Source: Malania oleifera
Taxonomy: Eukaryota > Streptophyta > Magnoliopsida > Santalales > Ximeniaceae
DNA: 64,000 nucleotides
Assembly: GCF_029873635.1 (NCBI RefSeq)
Contig: NC_080428.1
Span: forward strand, 61,863,957-61,927,956
Reading direction: 5' to 3'
Part shown: positions 55,521 through 64,000 of the stretch, in pieces
Position numbering within the stretch: position 1 is the first letter of the stretch
Layout of the letters: each line of letters starts with the position of its first letter
The notes under the pieces: generated by a model
Database searches by the model: none
What the model saw: only the letters and a program-made list of their open reading frames with translations
What the model was told of the DNA's origin: nothing
Program-made: the position numbers and the translations under genes

Positions 55521-56069
55521 CTAGCCCTCGCTGAACAGCTGTGGATACTTCTGGTGTATTTCCATTTCTAACTCCCAAGAAGCCTCCTCAACTACATGAT
55601 TTTACCACAGCAGCTTCACTAACGGTATATCCTTAGTACGCAGTTCCTGTATTTTCCAATTCAAAATCTGAACTGGTACCTCCTCATATGCCAGAGTATC
55701 CCTGATCTCCAACAATTCATAACTGATCACATGCGAGGGGTCTAGAACGTACTTCCTCAACATGGACACGTGAAACACGTCGTCTATCCTGGACAGAGCT
55801 GGGGGTAGTGCTATCATGTATGCCGCCGAACCAATCCTCTCCAGAATCTCGAAGAGTCCAATGTATCTAGGGCTCAGCTTGCCCTTCTTTCCATACCTCA
55901 TCACTCCTTTCATCGGATCAATCCTCAAGAATATCATATCACCTACTTCGAATTCTGGCTCCCGTCGGTGAGTATTTGCATAACTCTTCTGCCGACTCTG
56001 GGCTGCCTTGATCCTTTCCCTGATAAAGTCGACCTTTGTAGACGCCTGCTGAATAAGTTCTGGTTCCAA
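55521..56069 (-). pseudogene. Inner chromovirus integrase C-terminus and chromodomain
   Basis: Minus strand: RIKAAQSRQKSYANTHRREPEF, GDMIFLRIDPMKGVMRYGKKG, LSPRYIGLFEILERIGSAAY, DDVFHVSMLRKYVLDPSHVI, then the chromodomain remnant VPVQILNWKIQELRTKDI. After a stop at 55602-55604 it continues NHVVEEASWELEMEIHQKYP to a final TAG at 55521-55523. This ending is characteristic of Tekay/Del elements. The extra stop splits off the last 27 residues. Confidence 0.87.
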
Positions 56070-56083
56070 ATTCTACCGCTCGC

Positions 56084-57265
56084 CTACTTCCTCCAAGTAC
56101 AATGGAGATCTGCACTGGCGACCATACAAAGCCTCATATGGTGCCATTCCAATGCTGGCCTGGTGACTGTTATTGTATACAAACTCAACCAACGACAGAT
56201 TATTGGATCCAATTGCCCCCAAAATCTAATACACATGCCCATAGCATATCCTCGAGAATCTGAATGGTTCGTTCGGACTGTCCATTCGTATAAGGGTGAA
56301 ATGTAGTACTGAAAAGTGAGTTGAGAACCCAATGCTCCCTGCAAACTCTTCCAGAAACGGGAAGTGAACTGTGGATCCCGATTTGAAACGATGGACATGA
56401 GCACGCCATGTATTCTGACTATCTCCTGAACATAGACTTTTGCCAGCTTATCCATGGAATAACTAGTTCTAACCGGAATGAAATGGGTAGTCTTCATCAA
56501 TCTGTCAACCACTACCCATATGACATTCTGCCCATGCAACGCTGAAGGCAACCCCGATACAAAGTCCATCGAGATATGCTCCCACGTCCACGTAGGGATG
56601 TCTAGTGGTTGAAGTAGTCCTGCTGGCCTCTGGTGTTCTGCCTTCACCTGCTGACATGTCAAGCACTGACCCACAAATTTAGCAATTTACCTCTTCATGT
56701 TACTCCACCAAAATGATTCTCGCAAGTCTCTATACATCTTCGTGCTACCTTGGTGAATAGTATAAAGAGAACGGTGAGCTTTCTCTAAAATAGTCCTCTT
56801 TATCTCTGCGTCGTCTGGCACACATAATCGAGTGTGAAATCTGAGAACTCCATCCTCAGCAACATTAAAGTCTATGTGCTGCTCATCCTGTATCTTTTCT
56901 ACAATCTCCATAGACTCTGCATCTTTCAACTGAGCTGTTCTGATTCTTTCTCGTAAAGTTAGTTGAACCACCAGACTAGAAATGAGTGCCTGATGATTCC
57001 CTTCTACCAATTCTACACCCAACCTCTCCAGGTCCATCACGATATGATGAGAAGCCATAACTATTGAGGCTGACGTGCCCCCAGATTTTCGGCTCAATGC
57101 ATCGGCTACCACATTCGCCTTTCCTGAGTGATAGCTAATGGTGCAGTCGTAATCCTTTATCAACTCGAGCCATCTGCGCTGCCTCATATTCAACTCCTTC
57201 TGGGTGAAGAAGTACTTGAGTCTCTTATGGTTAATAAAGATCTCGCACCTTACACCATAACACAA
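56084..57265 (-). pseudogene. Inner chromovirus RNase H end and integrase
   Basis: Minus strand: the end of RNase H ([22 protein letters not shown], then [16 protein letters not shown]), zinc domain ([41 protein letters not shown]) and catalytic core: HISMDFVSGLP (first Asp), [16 protein letters not shown] (second acidic region reads SNRD) and, in another frame, [20 protein letters not shown] for the Glu block. Frame changes near 56680 and 56330 and a stop at 56682 break it. The first His of the zinc pair is kept. Confidence 0.87.
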
Positions 57266-58553
57266 CCAAGTCCCTTCTATGATGCGTCACTGTAAATTAC
57301 AAATCCACCTTCACTTGATGGAAGGGCCAACACTGGGGCAGTGACTAGACACTGTTTCAATTCCTGGAAGCTCTACTCACATTCGTCGGTCCAGTCAAAC
57401 TTCACATTCTTTCTTGTGAGTCGTGTCAAATACCCTGATAATCTAGAGAACCCCTTGACAAATCGGCAGTAGTATCCGGCAAGACCTAGAAAACTTCTAA
57501 CTTCCTGCACGTTCTTCGGCCTTGCGCAGTCAACTACAACCTCCACTTTGCTCAGATCCATTGAAATCCCTTCCTTGGACACCAAACGACCTAGAAATGC
57601 AACCTGCTCTAACCAGAATTCACATTTATTAAGTTTAGCAAATAACTTCTTTTCCCTGAGCACCTGATGTACTAGTCTTAGATGAGCTTCATGCTCCTCG
57701 GGGCTCCTCGAATAGACCAAAATATCATCTATGAACACAATAACAAATTGGTCTAAGTACTTGTGGAATACCCTCTTCATCAAATCCGTAAATACCGCTG
57801 GAGCATTCATCAACCCAAACGGCATAACCAAGAACTCGTAATGGCCGTACCGAGTCTGAAAAGAAGTCTTCGATATACATCATCTGATCTAACCTTTACC
57901 TGATGATATCCAGATCGCAGATCGATTTTAGAGAAAATATGCGTACCCTGAAGCTGATCAAATAGGTCGTCAATTCGGGGTAATGGGTACTTGTTCTTCA
58001 CTGTTACCTTATTAATCTCTCGGTAGTCGATGCACATCCTCATTGACCCGTCCTTCTTCTTCACAAACAACACCGGTGCACCCCAGGATGATACACTCGG
58101 TCTGATAAACCCCCTGTCTAGAAGTTCCTGTAGTTGCTCATTTAACTCCTTTAATTCAGTTGGAGCCATTCTATATGGGGCTTTGGAGATTGGTGTTGTC
58201 CCTGGGATCATATCAATTGCAAATTCCACCTCCCGATCAGGAGGAAACCCAGGTAATTCCTCTGAAAAAATATCAGAGAACTCCCTTATCACTGAAATAT
58301 CTTCCAACTTAAGTTCCTCCTTCGGCGCTTCCTTCACCACTGCAAGGTAACCCCGGCATCCCCCCAAAAGTAAACCTCTTCGCCTGGATAGCCGAAAGGA
58401 TCCATGGTGCCGAATGCACACACGACCCGACAAACACAAACTCCTGCTCCCCAGGGGGTCTAAATACCACCTCCTTCCTGCAACAGTCAATGCTCGCATA
58501 GATGGATGCTGGCTAGTCCATGCCCAAAATAATGTCAAAACCATGCATATCAA
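57266..58553 (-). pseudogene. Inner chromovirus reverse transcriptase and RNase H start
   Basis: Minus strand: linker [21 protein letters not shown], then [81 protein letters not shown] frame change at about 57870 precedes [20 protein letters not shown] and the active site [14 protein letters not shown] (FIDD, with both Asp kept). RNase H starts after a stop near 57372. The Tekay-like signature FPPDREVEF supports the lineage. Confidence 0.9.
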
Positions 58554-58860
58554 GGACTATCAAACTAGCAGGCAACACTCTCCCCTGAATCTCTATTAGA
58601 TAATTTCTGATCTCCCTACTATATATTAACACTGACCCTGTCGGTGTGCCCACTCCTAACTCAATCTCTAACAATTGAGCCTCTAACCCACATAGTTTAA
58701 CAAATCCTCAAGACACAAACGAGTGAGTTGCACCTAAATCAAATAATACAATGGCACTATCTGACAATATGGAAATAGTACCTGTCACCACATCGTCGGC
58801 GTTCTCCGCATCACCCAGTGTAAGTGAGTATACTCGTGCCAGAGCCGCACCTTGCTGGTG
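58554..58860 (-). pseudogene. Inner chromovirus protease
   Basis: Minus strand: AIVLFDLGATHSFVS (about 58750-58706), with the active site D-L-G-A where relatives have D-S-G-A, then the usual [20 protein letters not shown] (about 58590-58530). The catalytic Asp and Gly are kept. A stop follows HSFVS and another precedes the RT frame. Confidence 0.8.
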
Positions 58861-58893
58861 ACCACCTCGAGGTGCCTGTGGACGTCCTTGATA

Positions 58894-59862
58894 CTACGGC
58901 TGTGGCGGTGCGTAGTTCAACACCGCACGGTAATCTCGCATCCGATGTCCTGCCTCTCCACATCGGTAGCAAACAACTGGTCCTCCCCTGCACTCGCCCC
59001 AATGCCTCTGATGGAATTTAGAACATATAGGACACTGGGAACCCCTCTGATGGCCTTGGTACCCCATCTCTCGTCGCTGGCCCGAGAAATTACCAGGCCC
59101 CTTGTAAGAACCTTGGCTAGTGTTGGTCTGGAACCCTTGAGGCAAAGGCCTCTTCTTCTGGTTCACCACACTCACCCCCTCTTGAATGCTGGCCTCAACT
59201 GCCATGGCTAGATCCACTAACTCATCAAAGCTCTGAGTCAACAACGCCACCACCTGCGCACGTATGCTCTGTCTCAGTCCCCTCTCAAACATCCGTGCCT
59301 TCAGTGGCTCATTCGGAATCATGTGTGGAGCAAAATAGGACAACTCCAAAAACTTGGCCGCATACTACTACACAGGCATGGGCCCCTGAGTCAGTTGCAG
59401 GAATTCCTTTACCTTAGCTACATGGATGACAGCGGGGAAATACCTGTCGAAGAAAACCTCCCTGAACCGGCTACAAGTGATAGCCGTTGGCTCTGGGCGC
59501 TGCTCCTCCACCAGTTTCGCTGATCGCCACCATCTCTTTGCTTCTCCCACTAGTTTGTAAGTGGCATACTTCACCTTTTGCTCATCAGTACACTCCAACA
59601 CCCCCAGCAGCTCCTCTATTTCCTGAATCCAATCTTCAGCTGCGATCGGGTTCGGTCCACCTGCAAATGCCGATGGGTTCGCCTGGGTGAACTGCTAAAA
59701 TGTGCAACCTCTATCAGCCACTGACTGATCCTGCTCTCTAGAGTCCCTCCTATTTTCCTTTCTAGCCGGCCGCGCTATATTTCGCAGCACTGCTGAAGCA
59801 TCAGCATCATCCTCGCTAGAGGTATCTCCTCCGATCACAATATCTTTTCCTCTCGAATCCAT
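58894..59862 (-). pseudogene. Inner chromovirus Gag
   Basis: Start ATG at 59860-59862. Gag core: FAGGPNPIAAEDWIQEIEEL, CTDEQKVKYATYKLVGEAKR, RFREVFFDRYFPAVIHVAKV, FLQLTQGPMPV, then LSYFAPHMIPNEPLKARMFE and LRQSIRAQVVALLTQSFDEL. The zinc knuckle CYRCGEAGHRMRDY (about 58974-58930) has Tyr for the last Cys. Stops at 59694-59696 and 59366-59368 divide it. The DEWI..EKIF-type core is usual for Tekay/Del gags. Confidence 0.9.
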
Positions 59863-60304
59863 CCTGTAAATAGGATATAACGTAATTTAGTAATTTCACA
59901 TTTAACACAATTAATGCAAATATGGAATAATGGAATTGATATAATGTACGGGTTCTAATTTAATAATTTATATTCCAATTCTATCACCAAACCATTATGG
60001 TAAAATCCCCATCCCAACATTAACTTCACACACATACCCACTCATCCTAACATTCCAACCTAATTTTTTTTTTTTTTTTTTTTTGAGTTCTAGTCCCTTA
60101 ACCCAAAAACGAAACCATCGTTAGATTTACCATGGTTTTCTGAAACTGGCGACTGATTCCGAAAATCACAGAAGTCCGTCAATAGATTTCTACCTCCAAG
60201 CTTCCAGACCAAAACCCATCTTAACCTACCCAATCCTACCCATATCTTATCCCAACCTATACTCGGGTAATTATCAATCCTCGAAGTCTGCAGAACCTAA
60301 CAAA

Positions 60305-60321
60305 CCTAGGCTCTAATACCA
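60305..60321 (-). other. Inner chromovirus primer binding site, iMet type
   Basis: Element orientation: tggtattagagcctagg, two bases from the 5' LTR; matches TGGTATCAGAGCC with one mismatch. Confidence 0.82.
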
Positions 60322-60323
60322 CC

Positions 60324-62540
60324 TGTAACGTCCCCGACTTGCCACGTGGGCCCGGAGTGCTACTTTAGTGACGTTAGTGTACCTGATACCTTATTCATCA
60401 AATATAAAACACACATACGCAACGAAAATAAAATATAAAATCCCTAAATTACATTACCAGAGTTCTAACTATCTTTATACACAAATATACCCATCCTCAC
60501 ATAATTACATCCCCTAAAACTAAATAAAAATAAAATCTCTATCTACACACTACCTACATAAATTTACACCTCTAGCCCGGCTCCTCTAGCCCGCTAGACC
60601 TGATCTCTAGGATTTCTTGAAAAGATAGTTTGTAAAGTAAGGGTGAGGCACAGCTCAGTAAGGGAAAGACTAAGTTAATGTTAGTGTGTGGCCAACATGC
60701 ATTTAGTGTACAGAAAATAACCAGTTTACTAAACAGATAAACACATTTATGAAAACATTCTTATTTTATACTCACACACACAATTAGCCGAGGATAGGGA
60801 AGATTACCCGCCCATACAAGTACCTTCCCTTTGCTCTAGTATCATTACTACTACGAGGGCACTCACCTTTTTTAGTAAGCCCTCGAAGTTATCTTATTAA
60901 TTAACCGTATTCACATAAATTAACAGATATGCATATAAGACACTCCTTGTGACAAACACACCATTTTACATCCCCATGGCACGAGTTGTGCGGTCCGAAG
61001 GCTCTAAGCCTGGGTGATCAGTACAAACAAAGTCAAATATAACATCCTCTGCAAACACATCTGCAGGCATCCACAACAAAGCTGCAGGTTCGACGCCCTT
61101 ACTTCAACCTCACGCAGACAGTCGGCTGGACCCCTTACACTTCTATTCAGACAGTGTGGGTGCACATGGTCTAACTAGTAATGGTACCGTGCTCCGAATA
61201 CACTAGTCCCCAGGGTTCCCAAAGCATATCATGCAATTTAGATAATAGAAATCACCATTTAAAATATTAATTTATATATATTTCCTGTTATTTCACACAC
61301 TTGGTCCTCGGCCACAAAATATAACCTTGCATATAGCCATCAATTAAAACTCGGCCCTCAGCTATCAAATAATAATCCTGGCCCTTGGCCAATCAAATAA
61401 CACCTGGCCATTGGCCGTTAGTTTAAACTCTTGCATTTCATAAACAGTTCCAGTATTTTCACAAGCATTTCCACTATTTCTCAACCAATTCAGTATTTCA
61501 CAGACAATTCAGTATTTCAAAATCCAAAATCTAGATATACAATAATCCATACAAATTAAATCATCTGCCACACGATTTTCTACATTTTAACAAATCCATA
61601 TAAACAAACAAGCTTTCCACCGTTCATTTTATTCAAAAATACCATACCATATATCATAGGTTTGAAAAATTCATTTTGAACGGTTAGTTTCCAAAATAGC
61701 CTTTAAATTCTCAAATGAATAAATAAATAAATAAATTTATATAAACATGACAATTTAATTGATTCAATTTTCATAAAATTATTGCCTTAACTTAATCCCC
61801 TTATCTGATTCTTGAAAAAAAAACATGATAACACCCCAGCCTACGCCCCAGGTGTTCAAAAACCCCTGAATCCTGAAATTCAAATTTCACCATATTATTC
61901 GTCATAATTCCTAGAGTAACTTTCCTTAAAATTTTCATAAGTTTTGAATACCCTAAATAGCCTAATAAAAGCCTAAATTATCAAATTTACCCCTGATTTA
62001 GGATTGGTACGCCGGAACTCCGATTCGAAAACTTGCTCCAGCTAGATTATAGAGAATCTCCCCATGAGTCTCCTAGCAATTTTCGTTCGTTAATGGGGCT
62101 TATAGTTTAAGAGAAATTGAGATAAGTTTGAAATTTGGCCTTATCCCAGGAGGTATGCCTACGCCGCTCCCACGACAAATCCGCTCCAATAGAAATGTCG
62201 GTGGTGGCGAGCAGAGCCCAATGGTATTTTCGGATTTTTGATTGACTGAATAACGGAGACGAGATGGAGGAGAGTGGGAGAGAGAGAACAAGGAGACGAG
62301 CGCTGCTATTTTTTTGTTTTTTGTTTTTTTTCAGAAGGTCTTCCTTCCTAAAGCCTCTAGCTTCACGAAGGTTATATATATATAATATATATATATATAT
62401 AATATATAATATAATAATAATAATAATATTATTATTATATTATATAAATTTAATTAATAATAATTAAATAATTAATTAATTACTTTTTTTAAAAAAATGT
62501 ATTTTAATTTTAATTTTAATTTTTATTTCGGATCACTACA
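60324..62540 (-). repeat. 5' LTR of inner chromovirus
   Basis: Uninterrupted 2217-bp LTR; plus-strand reading starts tgtaacgtccccgact and ends ggatcactaca, then TSD tgtga. Confidence 0.93.
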
Positions 62541-62545
62541 TGTGA

Positions 62546-63294
62546 AATACCATCTGCCAGTGGCAAGAGTGTCCAGCTCTGTATTCGAGGGTGTGAAATA
62601 TCGCATTTTACCGGCTGATCACCGAAGGATGTGGTTCCACCAAATGTACCGGTACGATGCCATGGGAGCCTAGGGCTGCGCCATGTGCCGGGGACGCCAT
62701 GTAATGCGAGGTGATTTTGTACCAAAGGGTGTAACAACACCAGGTTGATTGATCATGTGTGTGTTGAGAACTATACTGGAACTATTTTGTGAAAAATACT
62801 AGAATTATATTAAACTGTGATATATTTTTATGTCATGTTAACACTCATATGCCACACACCGATATAACTTGATTCTTCCTTACTAAGAGGTGTTTCACCC
62901 CTATCGTACGTACATGTTTTCAGGCCCTTCGAGTAACTGGAACTAATGTCCTTATGTTGGGAGCGTGGTGGTCGGTTTACTGTGTGAAGTACTTGTGTAA
63001 GTACTAGGACTGTAGCAGGGTTGTCGTGTTGGGTATAGCTAGCACCCTGGGTTATGTTTTGTAATATGGAACTTATACTCTGTTTGTATAGACTCTGGTA
63101 TGGTACTATGTATGTATGGATTGAATTTTTTCGCTGCGTATATGTCGTATATGTGAATGTCTATAGGGTGCACGAGAACCCCACGGGGTTGGACCCTCAT
63201 TCATTATAGTATCATTTGTGTTTTGTATGATATAGGGACAGGTTAGGTTATTACATCACACCCTGGGTCTCATATTCGAGTTCAGGGCGTGACA
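62546..63294 (+). repeat. Outer gypsy 5' LTR, second part
   Basis: Resumes after the inner insertion and ends gggcgtgaca before the primer site. Contains a near-duplicate of the break region (gtgaaatac-accatctgcca at 62542-62560 compared with 50930-50945). Confidence 0.85.
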
Positions 63295-63297
63295 GTT

Positions 63298-63310
63298 TGG
63301 TATTAAAGCT
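63298..63310 (+). other. Outer gypsy primer binding site, iMet type
   Basis: tggtattaaagct, three bases after the LTR end; two mismatches to TGGTATCAGAGC. Confidence 0.75.
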
Positions 63311-63621
63311 AACCAGGTTGCTAGGTCTTGTAGACTTGGTTAGGTGTAGCTAAATGTACATATCAGAGTATAGGATGTAGGAAATAGGTAGAATAGGTCG
63401 AGGGTTGTTTTGTTGCTAGATAGCGACTCATTGGTGGTGTTATGTGGTTTTCCTAGATTGATGATTTCAGTAAAATCATGGCAAACCATTGATGATTTCG
63501 TGTGGGTGTGACAGGATAGACCTGGACCCGTGAGATTGGTAGTTAACATGATTAGATGTCATTCATTGTGTAAATTATATATGACATAGGAATTCTAACC
63601 GATTCCTATTCTATTTTTAGA

Positions 63622-64000
63622 ATGGAGCCCAAGAATAATAACTTAGATAGTGGCTCTGAGGAGATTGCGAGCGATGAGTCTCCTTCTGTGCCTCGAGGGT
63701 TGACGAGGCAGATTTTTTGGGATATCGGACGGAGTGTTAGGAGACGTGAACATTCTCCTACTTCTTCGGGGTGTACCATTGAGAGGTTCACACATATGCA
63801 CCCTTCTACGTTTTTAGGAGGACCCGATCCGATGATAATGGAGGACTGGGTCAAGAAGACCGAAAGGATTCTGGAGGTCCTACACTGCACAGATAAGCAG
63901 AGAGTCCTCTACGCTACCTTCCAGCTATCTGGGGAGGCTGGGCGATGGTGGACTGTGGTGAGTCTGCTGGAGAAGCAGAGAGCTGGTCCAACAGAGATGA
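63622..64000 (+). CDS. Outer gypsy Gag, N-terminal part (open to window end)
   Basis: The ATG at 63622 starts a frame that stays open to the window edge, 126 codons. After a Ser/Glu-rich N-terminus and a basic stretch ([13 protein letters not shown]) comes the gag core: [58 protein letters not shown]. This resembles Tekay/Del gag and is similar to the inner element's gag. No lesion is visible, but only the first quarter is present, so integrity of the element cannot be judged. Confidence 0.8.
   Translation, partial: MEPKNNNLDSGSEEIASDESPSVPRGLTRQIFWDIGRSVRRREHSPTSSGCTIERFTHMHPSTFLGGPDPMIMEDWVKKTERILEVLHCTDKQRVLYATFQLSGEAGRWWTVVSLLEKQRAGPTEM

Larger units (their letters stand above)
50985..62540 (-). 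mobile_element. Inner Tekay/Del-type chromovirus, complete with LTRs and TSD
   Basis: LTRs are 60324-62540 (5' in element orientation, 2217 bp) and 50985-55220 (3'; about 2.19 kb once the solo LTR inside it is removed). TSD tgtga at 50980-50984 and 62541-62545. The internal region has primer site, gag, protease, RT, RNase H, integrase and a degenerate chromodomain on the minus strand. Frames are fairly long but interrupted by stops. Confidence 0.93.
49880..64000 (+). mobile_element. Outer Ty3/gypsy element, plus strand, 5' LTR split by an insertion; runs past window end
   Basis: The 5' LTR is 49880-50984 plus 62546-63294, followed by a primer site and the start of gag. The split is an insertion of 11.6 kb with its own TSD. 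The gag sequence resembles Tekay/Del-type chromoviruses (inference). The TSD of this element cannot be checked because its 3' LTR is outside the window. Confidence 0.85.

Overview
The window is nuclear DNA of a flowering plant, very probably a eudicot (inference). It has intron-split genes with GT/AG borders, plant-type LINEs, Ty1/copia and Ty3/gypsy LTR elements with initiator-Met or Asp-type primer sites, and an endogenous plant pararetrovirus. Nothing bacterial is present. Only two host genes are recognisable, both on the minus strand: a GRXS17-type monothiol glutaredoxin (exons 1 and 2 only) and an SDE5-like/Smr-domain gene. About four fifths of the window is mobile or viral DNA, mostly nested.

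Layout. 1-11200: a nest of LINE remnants. A plus-strand, internally deleted LINE (1-2674) sits in a minus-strand LINE (2675-3573 and 9309-10140), which is also split by a complete Ty3/gypsy chromovirus (3574-9308, TSD catag). A third minus-strand LINE follows (10141-11200). 11711-14209: GRXS17 exon 2 (12030-12104) and exon 1 (14039-14209); later exons are not in the window, so the LINE/gypsy nest lies in its second intron or has replaced its 3' end. 15577-24001: SDE5-like gene, with six well-preserved 3' exons (15577-17810) and a damaged first coding exon (23439-24001). They are separated by an intron holding a truncated plus-strand copia and a truncated minus-strand copia. 24757-25239: solo LTR (TSD aatat). 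26556-36530: minus-strand Tat-lineage gypsy element (TSD tagtc) with gag-pol, a second RNase H, an antisense ORF and several tandem-repeat arrays.

36635-46198: an endogenous caulimovirid, probably florendovirus-like. One nearly genome-length copy begins exactly at its tRNA primer site (37960). It is preceded by an inverted second copy of the movement-protein region and bracketed by 464-bp direct repeats of host-like DNA. 47954-49879: 3' end of a second Tat-type element with diverged arrays. 49880-64000: a plus-strand gypsy element whose 5' LTR was invaded by a minus-strand Tekay/Del-type chromovirus (50985-62540, TSD tgtga). One LTR of that element was in turn invaded by a 2.04-kb solo LTR (51803-53842, TSD cagac). 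The outer element's gag runs off the window end.

How the parts relate. The host genes encode a cytosolic/nuclear redox and Fe-S protein and a probable RNA-silencing factor; they share no pathway that the sequence shows. The transposon and viral proteins are all broken by stops or frameshifts. The items most worth a second look are the viral inverted repeat (a potential hairpin RNA source), the 464-bp repeats flanking the virus, the antisense ORF and arrays of the Tat element, and clusters of a palindromic TCGTCGACGA-type motif just upstream of TATA boxes in two different LTRs.
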